Source: Strongylocentrotus droebachiensis (Eukaryota; Echinodermata; Echinoidea; Camarodonta; Strongylocentrotidae). Taken from it: a DNA stretch of 64,000 nucleotides. Below, in pieces: positions 51,162 to 63,823 of the stretch (position 1 is its first letter; the number at the start of each line of letters is the position of its first letter). The position numbers and the translations under genes were made by a program. The notes below the pieces were generated by a model that ran no database searches, had not been told where the DNA came from, and was given only the letters and a program-made list of their open reading frames with translations. The DNA is taken from positions 1 to 64,000 of the forward strand of contig JAVYIG010000888.1 in assembly GCA_035222895.1 (NCBI GenBank). The letters run 5' to 3'.

Positions 51162-52174
51162 CAGTGCGTCCCAGATAAAAAGAAACCGAAAATTATCGAT
51201 GTTTTATCATAACCTAATCACAATTATAACTAATAAATGACACAAATTTATAAAGCTTAGATCCTCCTCTGTCATTTGATGCAACCTATATGATGTGATT
51301 AAAAACAATTTGAAGAGAAGGTACACTCTGAATTAAATTTAAAATTTAAATTTAAATATATAGGATTTATTTTTAAATCTTTCATGTACTGTAGGTAGGG
51401 ACCAATCGATGTGGATTTAAAATTAATCTTCGCTAGGATTAAAAAGTTTTAATCTGTAAAGGATTAAAAAAATAAGTTCAAAAGATTTATATTATAAATC
51501 TTTCTAGATTAAAATTAACCCAAAGTATTCCCGCTCGCATGATGTCACATGTGATGTGACAAAATCTTATCGCCAGGATTGGTCAACTTTTTTTAATCTT
51601 TTGGGATTGAAAAAAATATATTTGAAACTCGGATTAAGAACCAGTTTAGCAATCTTTTAAGATTAAAAATCAATCTTTATGGATTTAATTTCATTCAAAT
51701 CCGGCTTAAGATTTAAATTTTAAATCCCTGTAATTTAGAGTGTCAAAAGTCATTTGGTGGATGGTATCTAAATTTTAAAGAGAAAATCACATTTCTAGAA
51801 AGTTCATTTTTTGCACTTTCATATGACACCTCAATCAGGAAAAATGGACCAGGCATAACAAAGTTCTGTTTGTTCAAAGTAATGCTTGCATTCCCATAAT
51901 TTGATTAAACAAATTCGTTTTCACTGGCTGCCTGCCGTAGCAACAAATAAAGTTGACTAAAGACTTAACTCCGTTTCGTTGACGATCAGCCATGCATCAA
52001 GTCTTTCGTCTTCTTTGTGGTACCCTGTGTTTTTAATCACTCATGCGTGAAATATGCATCATATGAGTTATATCAAATGAAAGAGGTGGATCTAAGCTGT
52101 ACATATATGTGTTATTTATTAATTTTGATAAAACATCGATAATTCTCGGTTTTATTTTTTTCTGGGACGCACTG
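51162..52174. mobile_element. TIR element (CAGTGCGTCCCAG), mariner-like, left arm only
   Basis: Left end CAGTGCGTCCCAGATAAAAA, right end TTTTTCTGGGACGCACTG. Inverted similarity continues ~150 bp inward through ATTATCGATGTTTTATCA and AGCTTAGATCC. TIR style suggests Tc1/mariner; TA is present at the left flank but reads TT at the right. No transposase ORF. The matching right-arm intron (~62770-62850) lacks it. Confidence 0.78.
51324..51742. mobile_element. AT-rich MITE nested in the 51162 element
   Basis: CACTCTGAATT at the left and AATTTAGAGTG at the right are inverted repeats. Inside are repeated GGATTAAAAA / TTTTAATC motifs in both orientations and ATTTAAATTTAAAT runs. Confidence 0.65.
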
Positions 52175-53580
52175 TTGGTCCAAACTCATGTCATTGTGTA
52201 ACGATTCCTGATACATTATTCCTTTTCTTCTTCTAGTAATCTTTAAAGGAATATGCACCCTATCGCTGAGATGAACTAAAGATTGCAAGCGGTGTAAGGA
52301 AAACAAATGAGGTTTAATGGGATGAGAGCATTAGATGCCCAAGAAGTAGTCCCTGGAAGTTCTCTGGACTGCACTAATGTCATAGTTCTTCCGTGTTCGC
52401 AAAATGTATGAATATTTCCAGCACTGGCATACAAGTGCTACGAATAGTTTTTGACATTTTTTCTTCGAACACTGCGGGGATTCTTTAGCTACATGAGTAA
52501 AAGAAATGTGGATGCGATTTCACATAACGTACTTTTCAAAACGTCGATTGAATCTTATATAACAATGATAATAATAAAAATAATAATAACAATAATATTA
52601 ATGCTTATAATATTAATAATGGTCATTTATCCTGTGCTATAAACTAAAAAATACCATAGCGCCTACAATATAAAAACTTTGGGAAAAATACAAAATGTTC
52701 TCATTCCCCCCCCCCCCCCATCTTAAGCATATATCTGTGATTTATGACAACAGTTTTCAGAGTGGAAATAAATATTTCTTAATAATGCTTCTGCACATCT
52801 TTTAAAAATACCCTCGAAATCAAAACAGTACTTGTAACTAGTGAGTTCGTACAGTTCCATTTCTGGCTGAAGCTATGTATTTTTTTTCTTTTTTGTTTTC
52901 TTTCTTGTACCATCCATAAAACGAAGGCTCATAAAACATGAAAGTTGCAGCCAAACAAAATTAAAGCATAGTTAAGAGAAAGAAATTAATGCCACACAAT
53001 AAAGTGAAGTTGTATCTAAGCAGTCCATCTTACCAATTTCACAAGTCATCCCGTGGAACCCTGGGGAGCAAATGCACGTGAAGCCAAGGTTAACAGCATC
53101 AACACAAGTACCATCATTTTGGCAGGGAGAGCTCAGACATCCAAACATGACTTTGGAAAAACAGAAAAGATGATAGATCAAGGAAGTTAGTTGATGTTTG
53201 GTTTAATTTGTATATCAATCACATTAACAATTTTCTTTGGAGATTGTATTCTAACTTAAAAATGTAAAGATAATCTTATCATAATTAAACATTTTAAGTT
53301 AAGTAAAAACAAAATATATTAGGGAGCTTTAAAGATGAATAGTTTGCATTATTACCATTCTTTTTTCTCTTCAAAGGATACTATCAAATATACATGTTAT
53401 TGGTCCTCTGGCACACTGGTCCAATAAAACTCACAGTTAGGCTATGCTTTGTCAAACAAAGCATGCTCACATGCTCATGTTCATACATTCCAAGTGGACA
53501 TTGAACCAAAAAACATTCAATCATGCTGTTGACAAATATCTTGTTTAACTTTTGACGTTTCTACTGTCATTTTACCGTAC

Positions 53581-53694
53581 CTTCGTTGCATGTTACATCG
53601 CCATAGTACAGAGTACAGTCTCACGTGAATCCATTAATACCATCTACACACGTTACCGAATGTTGACACGGTAAGCTTGCACATTCGTTGATAT
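53581..53694 (-). pseudogene. EGF exon with premature stop
   Basis: 114-nt exon with intact borders. Reads [20 protein letters not shown] then GFT-stop: the codon TGC (Cys, right copy 61493-61606) is TGA here. A conserved Gly is also Val. Confidence 0.85.
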
Positions 53695-54941
53695 CTGACA
53701 AAAAAAAAAAAAAATGTTTAAAAATGTGCCAATAAAGTTATGCATATCCAGTATCTGATTTCAAATTTTGTTTCAGCAGTCAATCTTAACTTTGCAAATC
53801 GCCATTTTATTTAAAAAAAAGCACATTGCGAGAGTTAGGGCAAAATGCCTATTACAAACAGAATGATTCAAAAGCAACAAGAATTCAAGGAGAGAAAGTA
53901 TTATTACATATATTTTTTTTTTAATTTCAACGATATATATATAATAAGTTTCTCAAAGGCTCTAAATTGGCTAAAATGCAAATTTCTGCGTTCTAAAAAA
54001 TAAAAAAATCTCGAACGGTCGCTACGCTTTCTAGAATACTAATAGACGCAGTGTTTCTGTTTTCTGCAAAACCCTGTCTTCAATAGGTACCGCAAGCAAT
54101 TGAGCAGATAGTGACGTATATCTTTAATAGCACTAAAATTCTTTAAGGAAAATAATTTTCAGACCAAAGTGTAAACACGGTTCATTTTACTTTACTATGC
54201 TCATATTTCTTACTTTCATCACAAAATATTCCCGTAAAACCTGGTGCACAAGTGCAGTTGAAGTGATCCAGTCCATCCATGCATAGTGCTCCATTGAGAC
54301 AAGGGTTACTAGAACACTCATTGATATCTGGTGGTAAAAAGTTGACAGAAATGTCATTGGCAAACTGCAAATCTATTCAACGGTACATGTACAATGCACG
54401 CTTGCTTTCATAATGGGCATCGAATCACAAAACCGTTATTAATTGTGTACAAGTTGGTCGACATCCAATTGAAATGCGTGTAATTTTTAATTCATACATT
54501 TAAAGTGGATATTATCGTCGAATTTGCAGGCCAAGGATATTTATTATGTTTTGTATCTTCTGATTTAAGTCTGCCTGCTGTGTCGATGTTGTTTAAGTCA
54601 AATATCGTTACTATCTCGCCCTTATTTTCCTTTTCGGTACGTTTTAGTTAAATATTCTGTATTTGATTCGTAAGTTAAAGAAAATCGCTAAGAGAAGAAA
54701 TAAGAAAACAAAGGCATCCATTTCATAATGACTATCTGATACTTCTTCTTCTTATCGAGTCACTACACAAGTCCCGTCCAGTGGTCCACACAGGCTTTGG
54801 CACGGCAATTCACGGCTTCCAGGTGATCTTGGGTGCATGGCTCTGGCAGGAGTGGGCAGACTAGCAGTGACATGAATATTCTAGCATCTTAACAAATAAC
54901 TTGACATTTGATATAATAAATGAATGTGACAATGTGTGTAC

Positions 54942-55350
54942 CATCTTCACATGTTTCACCGGTCATTCCGTTACCGCACAGGCGCGGATCTACGGGGGGG
55001 TTTAGGGGGTTTAAACCCCCCCCCCCCCTTGGGCGGCCCAAAAAAAAAAAAAAAAAAGAAAAAAAAAGAAAAAAAGAAAGAAAAAAAGAAAGAAAAAATT
55101 GTGTTAATAGATGCCAGGAAAACATCACTTACGGGGTTCAAATAAACACCCCAAAAAAAATCGGCTCGCCGCTTCGCGGCTCGTGGACGATGCTCCGCAT
55201 CGTCATTATTTTGGTCAAACCCCCCCCTTAGCAAAAAGCTAGATCCGCCCCTGACCGCACACGCACATGTAACTGTCCAATGCTTCCAAGCAAGCGGATG
55301 AGCCGTGAGCCCGTGTCAAGGGCTGCTGGACCTCGTGCAGAAATCTAATT
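54942..55350 (-). pseudogene. EGF exon broken by stop, 8-bp insertion and MITE
   Basis: Right counterpart (59572-59691, 120 nt) reads [20 protein letters not shown] then [17 protein letters not shown]. Here the frame hits TGA after SSP, an extra 8 bp (GGGCTCAC-like) follows, and a 275-bp transposon with a 6-bp target duplication splits the C-terminal half. 409 nt = 120+8+275+6. Confidence 0.9.
54979..55253. mobile_element. CAGG(G/C)GCGGATCTA MITE inserted in an EGF exon
   Basis: Starts CAGGCGCGGATCTACGGGGG and ends AGCTAGATCCGCCCCTG. Flanked by ACCGCA on both sides (6 bp). The other arm shows the empty site (..GTTATCGCACACGCAC..). Same family as 12454-12897. Contains C/A-runs; ORFs are low-complexity artefacts. 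Confidence 0.88.
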
Positions 55351-55845
55351 CTGAAATAAATCAATTTCAATATCATAACAAATTTAACGATTTATGCCAC
55401 AAGTCACTCTATTAGATGAATACTATGCACTGATGTCAAAATTGATGACTGCGCACTGAAGGTACATTACATGCACTTTCCTATCAACATTTTGGAAGGT
55501 CTGTAAATACATGTATCTGAATCCAACTTGAAAGTCCAAAAATAGAAGAACAAGCCTAGGATGAACTACTACATGGGTGTCAAACCTATGCTTGGATACC
55601 AACATGTAATTTGAACCATGTGAGTTGTTTCTACGTGTAGTGGTCTACTTGTAAGTCTTTCTCCGGCGTTGGGCTGACACTTAACACCGATTGCAACCTC
55701 ATTTGGGATTCAATCTCGTAGTCCCCATTGGACTACAACTCCGAATTACTACCGCATATTGTATAAGTCACCATCCAGAGAGAGATTAATCATTTTGAAG
55801 ATAGTATTTGAAGAATCTAACCACCACTTACAAAATTAAATGATT

Positions 55846-58800
55846 TAAATTGTCGATGTATTACGCGCTGTGTACATTCGGAATCCTTTTATAATTATTA
55901 CGTAATAAAAAAAAACACCAACAACAACAATTAGAAAAATAAAAATGTAATGCAGACTACAATACAAGCAATGCAGAATTGTCAAACGGTTTTATAACCT
56001 TGGCTTTTTATCGAAATTAGTTAGAAAGTGTCACTCCCAAAAATGTGAGTGTATCCTGCTTTGCTATCATAAACGAGTTTGCATCATGCGTTTGTGAAGT
56101 ACTGGCCCCATAAATGAAATGGTGAATGGAATATATCATCGCATCTCCTGATTTGGCAACAAAGGTGTCTCGGATATTACCAAAAATCAGCAATTTTCTA
56201 GTGATTAAAAAGACAAACAGCTGACATGAATGAAGATAGGTAAGGTAAGAGTATCACCTCATGTTGGTCTCACGTCGTCATTCTTCTTTTGGTGTAGATA
56301 CCCTTGAATGCGCGAGTTACCCCTGCCTCAATGGAGGAACATGCCTGGATGATGTCGACATGTTTGTGTGTACCTGCCTGGAGGGATACGCAGGGATAAC
56401 ATGTGACCGAGGTATTTATTATTATCATAAGTAGATACAGATAGCTGCAGTGGTTTTGGTTAAAATTATGTTTTTATCAATAAATAATGAATTTCAGTCA
56501 GTCAGAGAGAAAGAAGAGATATACACTCCATATTGTGATGGGGTAGCCATAACGAGACAATTACATTATAACATAATAATATATACGCAAATGAAAATTC
56601 CCGAAATTAATCAAACATTCTTTAAAAAGATGCACATAAAATTACACTCTTTACAGAATGATTCGATTTTTGAAAACTTTCTTTCCAAGAAACCATGGCC
56701 CATTATTTGACGGCCGAGGAGAAGTTTGCTAGCGTGTTACCGAGCTGTCCCCTACCACTCGATGGAACCCAAACAACATCGATAGGACTGGTTGTAAAGG
56801 AGCACAAACAAGCCAACCAGCTAGTCCGACCAGGCACAGTCTCTTTTGTGAACAATTATATTTGTACAACGCCGGGTAAGTAGGGAGTTGCAGTTGGCAT
56901 CTAAAATCGTTATATTTTTCCGCTTACAAAATAATTATACAATGATTTTAACGACAACAATGACTATGGAAATATTAATGGTAGTGATAATAGTAATAAT
57001 AATAATATTAACAATGCAGGGCTCGATAATGCAAAATGATATCCTCATGAATACGGTGCTCAAGGTGCTTACAGAAAGACATTCTAATCTAGCCAACAAA
57101 ATTGTACGTACCTTTTTAAGTAAAGACCGGTTCAAGATTGCCATAAAGTGTTGTCTACAAAACAATCGAAATAAAAAAGTTGAATATTAACTGTTGATTC
57201 TGATCCGCTCGGTGAATAATTCGAATCAACTATATACTTCATTTAACATTATTTGTATAACCCAAATAATAGCCTTAACCGTGAACCCAAATATGAGTGA
57301 AACCTGCGCCTGGAGTAAATGTTTGTTCTTAAAAGTAATTCGTATGGCCACAAGACCGGGAGTTATAGGTATTAAAACTAAAACAAACGTGTATTCTCTG
57401 AGGGCACTCTGACACACCCGACGTGGACTTAGAACAACATTTCTATTTTACTCTGCGCACGGTAAGGAATCGTAGGAAGGTGGCGAAACAAAAATCATGG
57501 CGATTGACTTTTGATTATTTTTCCCAGGATGCGTGAGCTCTCCTTGTTTAAACAATGGAAACTGCAGTGAGAGGTTGGCTGGCTACTGGTGTTCATGCCC
57601 TCCCGGATTTACTGGTCAAGATTGTGAAATAGGTTCGTTATCATTACTACTTTTCTGTGTTATTAACAATAATAATAATAGTAATAGTGGGTTCTTTTAT
57701 AGCGCTCATGTCTGTCATACTTGTTAGATATGATTCATAACATTTATGTACGGATAAGTATTACAATGAATTGTACTGAAATACATTCGAAATATTTTTC
57801 AGTTCGTTGCTGTAAGATATTCTAGATATAATGCAATGAGAAAGTAGTTCAACTTATAATTCTCTTCCTTCTAATTCCTCCTTCCGAAAATTTAAATCAT
57901 AAGCTGTTATTGGTTAATTTCTTCGAGTCATATCATCAATTCAAATTACATTGGAAAATGTGAAAGCTATTAGAACTATACATGACTCTTGTTTTGTTAT
58001 GCCATTAAAGGGTTACACCCAAATTGAATGAAACATCACGATGACTATATCGATATCATTTTATAATCATTATTTGAGACATCGGCACGTTTTTGTTTTT
58101 GTTATAATTTTTGTTAATGAACAATATGTAGTTTCTAACAAAACTGTATTGGTTCTCCATCCCTATTTACAATGCCACTCCACAGATATTGATGAATGCT
58201 CTTCCCATCCCTGCGGCAACCGTGGTTCATGCATTGACGTCATCAATGGATACAACTGCACCTGTACCGCGCGATTTAGTGGAGTCCACTGCCTTACTGG
58301 TAATAATAATAATAATAACAACTCGATCGTAAAGACTCTCAAGAAATTAAACGAAGGGCAATTTAAATACCTTAATGCATCGCCTTAAGAAATCATGTAC
58401 GGATTACATAATACATTTTGTAATTTTCGCACATGTCAATAGACTATTTCGTAGTTAGCACATGGGTCAAATGACCCCAAATATCCACAGATCTTTTACT
58501 CATGGAGAAGTCCCACTCTGTGTATTTTAGAATAATCAATGCCAAAGTCATGTATGTGCTTCATGAAAAGCTTTTGTTTGCCCTCTTGTATCATAAGAAT
58601 GTACCAAAGGTGCACACATGAATAATGATTACATAACATGAGCAGGTATTCCTGTCGGTGGGTCTTATACTTTTATCAGAAATGACCTTTATCTGCCCAT
58701 GCGCAGATAGTATTTACGAAAAGGCTTATAGGTGACGCACAAGGCTTGTGAATTTGCCTCACACTGATTTCTTGAAAGTCTCTACGATCACGTGGAACAA

Positions 58801-59084
58801 ATAATAACTCCCCGATCGGCTAATAAATACAAGCCTATGCATTCAGAACAAGCACCCTAGAGTAAAAGTATGCAAACCTTCCAAAAGAATTACCCCCCCC
58901 CCCCCCCCGCTAAGGCAACCACCCTCGGATAAAACACTCTTATTTTTCGTCTTCCGACGTCGAATTTGACTAACAGAAGTCACAAAAGACCTCTTTAAAT
59001 CATTAAAGCAAAATTCATTACGAGAAAAATTCCGGTTCACTTTAAAGTGAACTGGTACCGTTAGAAATCAGTCTGCTTAGCTTA
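55846..59084. other. Unique spacer between inverted arms
   Basis: About 3.2 kb with no reverse-complement partner in the window. Contains three clear plus-strand EGF exons (56298, 57528, 58186) and one candidate exon (56690). Also AT trinucleotide runs near 56980 and 57665, and a C-run near 58893-58908. Confidence 0.75.
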
Positions 59085-62000
59085 TTAAATCATTTAATTT
59101 TGTAAGTGGTGATTACATTTTTCAAATACTGTCTTCAAAATTATTAATCTCTCTCTGGATGGTGACTTATACAATAGGTGGTAGTAATTCGGGGATGTAG
59201 TCCAATGGGGACTACGAGATTGAATCCCAAATGAGGCTGCAATAATTTGTGATAAGTGTCAGCCCGTCACCAGAGAAAAGACATACAAGTAGACCACTAC
59301 ATGTAGATACAACTCACAGGGTTCAAATTACGTGTCGGTAGCCAAGCATAGGTTTGACACCCAAGTAGTAGTTCTTCCATTTTTGGACTTTTAAGTTGGA
59401 TTTAGCTAAATGTATTTACAGACCTTCCAAAATCTTGATAGGAATGTGCATGTAATGTACTTTCGGTGCGCAGTCATCAATATTGACATCAGTGCATAGA
59501 ATTCACTACAAAAGTAAATTGTGGCATAAAATGTTAAATTTGTTTATGATATTGACATTGATTTATTTCAGAATTAGGTTTTTGCACCAGGCCCAGCAGC
59601 CTTTGTCACGGCTCATCCACTTGCTTGGACGCATTGGACAGTTACATGTGCGTGTGCGATAACGGAATGACCGGTGAAACATGTGAAGAAGGTACACACA
59701 TTGTCACATTTATCCGTTATATCAAATTTCAAGTTATTTGTTAAGATGCTAGAATATTCATGTCTGTACCAAATAGTCATTATGAAATGAATGCCTTTGT
59801 TTCTTATTTCTTCTCTTAGCGATTTTCTTTAACTTACGAATCAAATACAGAACATTTCATCAGCATTCAACTAAAACGTACCGAAAAGAAAAAAGGCGAG
59901 ATAGTAACGAAATTTGACCAATAAACACCATCGACACAGCTGGCAGACTAAAACGAGAAGATACAAAACCCAATAAATAACCTTGGCCTGCAAATTCGAC
60001 GATAATATCCACTTTAAATGTATTAATTAAAAATTACACGCATTTCAATTGGATGTCGACCAACTTTTACAAAATTAATAACGGTTTTGTGATTCGATGC
60101 CCATTATGAAAGCAAGCATGCATTGTACGTGTACCGTTGAATAGACTGTAGTTGCCGTTGGCCAATGACATTTCTGTCAACTTCTCACCACCAGATATCA
60201 ATGAGTGTTCCAGTAACCCTTGTCTCAATGGAGCACTATGCATGGATGGACTGGATCACTTCAACTGCACTTGTGCACCAGGTTTTACGGGAATATTCTG
60301 TGATGAAAGTAAGCAATATGAAGGTAGTAAACCAAAATGAACCATGTTTACATTTTGGTCTGAAAATTATTTTCCTTAAAGAATTTTAGTGCCATTAGAG
60401 ATATATTTTGGAATAACGTCAACTTCATGAAAAAAGTATCAGAAACCCCTAGATGCCCAAATATATATCACTTTGGGTATTTTAATGATGAATAAATAAG
60501 ATTTTAGAGACAGTATAAGATGTTTATTGCTAGCTCGTTCCCTCGCTTGCAAAATTTATTAACGGGGTAGTTTCGGTCTGCGAGGTCCATGAATATCCCC
60601 ATATGATATATAATATGACGATATTCGGGCAGCTCGCTGCCCTTATATCGTCATGATTCGGTCAACATGAGGCTCGAATATCATACCTTACTTATTGGAT
60701 TTATTGCAGTTTTATCTACATGAAATTTATACCTCAACAAAGTGTCCTTTTCCCCTCGTTATCCTGGTTCCTGTCAACGAGATGACCCAATACAAAATTA
60801 ACATTTAATGTAGTGTAAAATAAACGACATAAAAATCCATAATTAGCGTCATTTTTTGGACCGCTCGCTCGCAGTATTTGGGATCCAGATAATATATTCC
60901 CAGGCACTCAACAATGTGCCTGTATATATATGTATGCAAGGTATGAAACAACAAATCTTCTTTGATGAATTTTGGATTGGGGTGACGCGAAAAAATTTAA
61001 CTCCTAAAAAGGGTGACGTGATTACTAACAAAAATGTTGAAAAACGCTGATCTAGTACACCAAAGGATGGTGCCCCCAATTACTTAGCCCACGCCACGTC
61101 ACTGTCTGCCCAATTGCTTGCGGTATCTATTGAAGTCATGGTTTTGCAGACAACAGAAACACTGCGTTTATTAGTATTCTAGAAAGCGTATCGACCGTTC
61201 GAGAAAAATTTGATTTTAGAACGCAGAAATTTGCATTTTAGCCAATTTAGCGCCCTTGAGAAACTTAATATATATATATCGTTGAAATGCAAAAAAAATA
61301 CATGTAATAATCCTTTCTCTCCTTGAATTCTTGTTGCTTTTGAATCATTCTGTTTGTAATAAAAAAAAATTGCCTTAACTCTTGCAATGTGCTTTTCTTA
61401 TAAAATGGCGATTTGCAAAGTTAAGATTGACTGCTGAAACAAAATAACTTTATTGGCACATTTTTTAAATTTCTTTTTTAATTTTTTGTCAGACATCAAC
61501 GAATGTGCGAGCTTACCGTGTCAACATTCGGGAACGTGTGTAGATGGTATTAATGGATTCACGTGCGACTGTACTCTGTACTATGGCGATGTAACATGCA
61601 ACGAAGGTACGGTAAAATGACAGTAGAAACGTCAAAAGTTAAACAAGATATATGTCAACATCATGATTGAATGTTTTTGTATTTAATGTGTGCTTGGAAT
61701 GTATGAACGTGGGCATGTTACAAAATATGTCTGACAAAGCATTGCCTAACTGTGAGTTTTATTGAACCAGTGTGCCAGAGGACCAATAACATGTAGATTT
61801 GATAGTATCCTTTGAAGAGAAAAAAGAATGGTAATAATGCAAACTATTCATCTTCAAAGCTCCCTAATGTATTTTTTTTATTACTAAACTTAAAAAGTTT
61901 AATTATGATAAGAGTATCTTTACGTTAAGTTAAAATACAATCTCCACATAGATTGATCGAGAAATTAAACCAAACATCAACTAACTTTCTTGATGTATCA

Positions 62001-63823
62001 TCTTTTCGTTTTTTCCAAAGTCATGTTTGGATGTGTGAGCTCTCCCTGCCAAAATGATGGTACTTGTGTTGATGCGGTTAACCTTGGCTTCACGTGCTCT
62101 TGCTCCTCAGGGTTCCACGGGATGACTTGTGAAATTGGTAAGATGGACTGCTTAGATAAAACTTCACTTTATTGCCTGGCATTAATTTCTTTCTCTTCAC
62201 TATGCTTTAATTTTGTTTGGCTGCAACTTTCATGTTCCATGAGCCTTCGTTTTATGGATGGCACAAGAAAGAAAAAATAAGAACAAAATACATAGCTTCA
62301 GCCAGAAATGGAACTGTATGAACTCGCTAATTACAAGGATTGCATTGATATCGAGGGTATTATTATTATTATTGTAATTATTATCATTGTTATATAAGAT
62401 TCGATCGATGTTTTGAAAAGTAAGTTATGTGAAATCGCATCCACATTTCTGTCACTCATGTAGCTAATGATTCCCCGCAGTGGTCGAAGAAAAAAGTGTC
62501 AGAAACTATTAGTAGCACTTGTATGCCAGTGCTGAAAATACTCATACATTTTGCGAACACGGAAGAACCATGACTTAGCCTTCCAGCAAATGTAGTTCAG
62601 TCCAGAGAACTTCCAGGGACTACTCCTTGGGCATCTAATGCTCTCATCCCTTTAAACCTCATTTGTTTTCCTCACACCGCTTGCAATCTTTAGTTCATCT
62701 TAGTGATAGGCTGCATAGCCATTTAAAGATTACTTGAAGAAGAAAAGGAATAACGTGTCAGGAATCGTTACACAATGACATCAGTTTGGAGCAAAAATTG
62801 TTATAACGAAATCATTTTGAAGCAAATGTACAGTTGCTATTCTTTCCTGGTTTTTCTCAAGCTGAAATTGCTACGAGAAAGTCGAGTAGTATAGCAAATA
62901 CTTAAGCCGGTTGTTTTTTATACAAAGAAAGGAGGGGTAGAATTTATGTTTTTATGTTGACAGAATGATTGTTGGATCTTTTGTTTCCCCTTTCAGATAT
63001 TGACGAATGTCTGAGTTCTCCATGCCATTACGCGTCTACTTGTACAGATGGAAACAACGGATACACATGTACTTGCGCCGAGGGCTACCAGGGGTCAGAT
63101 TGCAAGACGAATACGGGTAATTATATTCACTCTTATATTTTAAAAGTAAAACAGAAATGCTGAAGTCCCGACGAGATTGTTTCTTGAAGAATAAATTTCA
63201 GAAAGTGCGGAAGAGAAAATCAGTCAGTCCTGGAATTCTGGTTCGTGTAGGAGAGGGTAGGAATAATACCTCCGAATTACCATACCCTAAAAACTGACTT
63301 CCAGGACAATTACCTCTGGACAATCACCTTTTGTTGAGACCAAATTTGTCCATGAAAAATTATTCTGTTGAAAATGCGGAAAAATAGCAAAATAGTTAGT
63401 TTTCCTAGAATCAAAAGGATATTATGTATTATAATAGTCTCTCAAATAATGAGAGGGCGGAGGGTGCGAGGGCTTGAGACTGGTTTTGCCAGTCAATCAG
63501 TGGCTTACAAAAGAAAGAACAAACAAAACAAAAGAGTAAATAGAAAACTCCCATTGCCAAAGAATTCTCATCTAATATTGGACAAAACACTAGTGGTTAA
63601 CAGCAATACAATTAACAATATTTCAGGGTATTTACAGAGAAAAAGCTTAAAACATATTCTACTAGAATTTTTTTTTAATTATTGATTATAATATTTCCAG
63701 ATGATTGCTCGGGTGTGTTAGAAGGCGTATGTGAGAATGGTGGCCTATGCTATGATGATGAACCTGGAGGAAGCGTCACGTGTGGCTGTCCGCCTGGCTT
63801 CGAGGGACAAACATGCCAAATAG
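56298..63823 (+). CDS. Plus-strand multi-EGF protein gene (partial, continues past the window)
   Basis: Exons 56298-56411, 57528-57632, 58186-58299, 59572-59691, 60195-60308, 61493-61606, 62021-62137, 62997-63116 and 63701-63823. All are AG/GT-bordered, phase 1-1, multiples of three and open. Each encodes one EGF module with six cysteines ([14 protein letters not shown].., [12 protein letters not shown].., [15 protein letters not shown].., [11 protein letters not shown].., INECSSNPC.., [15 protein letters not shown].., [14 protein letters not shown].., [13 protein letters not shown].., [14 protein letters not shown]..). Several start D-I-D/N-E-C with an N/D hydroxylation-type site, as in calcium-binding EGF. 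Role: extracellular or cell-surface adhesion/matrix protein, by family. The first exon with a signal peptide was not found and may lie left of 56298. By analogy with the left copy, the 3' end would add four EGFs and a CUB-like module beyond the window. Confidence 0.88.
56690..56875 (+). CDS. Candidate non-EGF exon between EGF exons
   Basis: Bordered by CTTTCCAAG and GGTAAGTAG, 186 nt, phase 1 at both ends, so it would splice in frame between 56298-56411 and 57528-57632. Reads SCPLPLDG .. [14 protein letters not shown], with spacing like the first half of a sushi/CCP module. I found no exon for the second half. Could be chance. Confidence 0.4.

Larger units (their letters stand above)
50145..55350 (-). 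pseudogene. 5' part of minus-strand EGF-repeat gene copy, decayed
   Basis: Six EGF exons (5' to 3'): 55350-54942, 54327-54214, 53694-53581, 53150-53034, 50935-50816, 50267-50145. Three are damaged: the first by a stop codon, an 8-bp insertion and a transposon; the third by a TGA; the last by loss of its GT donor. The others ([11 protein letters not shown].., [12 protein letters not shown].., [13 protein letters not shown]..) are intact. Upstream exons found in the plus copy (56298-58299) have no counterpart here, because the duplication starts 3' of them. No signal peptide or start exon is available. Best read as a truncated, decaying duplicate of the plus-strand gene. A residual transcript that skips bad exons remains possible, since skipping phase 1-1 exons keeps frame. 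Confidence 0.8.
49968..55845. repeat. Left arm of a large inverted duplication
   Basis: Reverse-complementary to 59085-64000 across exons and introns. Matching exon pairs: 50145-50267/63701-63823, 50816-50935/62997-63116, 53034-53150/62021-62137, 53581-53694/61493-61606, 54214-54327/60195-60308, 54942-55350/59572-59691. In the exon at 50816 I count ~5 differences in 120 nt. The inner edge is near AAATGATTTAAAT at ~55845. The outer edge is not reached, because the partner runs off the window. Confidence 0.92.

Noticed and set aside
54889..55234. Lys-rich and Phe-rich ORFs
   Set aside because: Products of poly(A)/poly(C) runs in the inserted MITE.
56888..57412. Short ORFs in the spacer
   Set aside because: AT-rich, no Cys pattern or acceptor/donor pairing that would keep phase with EGF exons.
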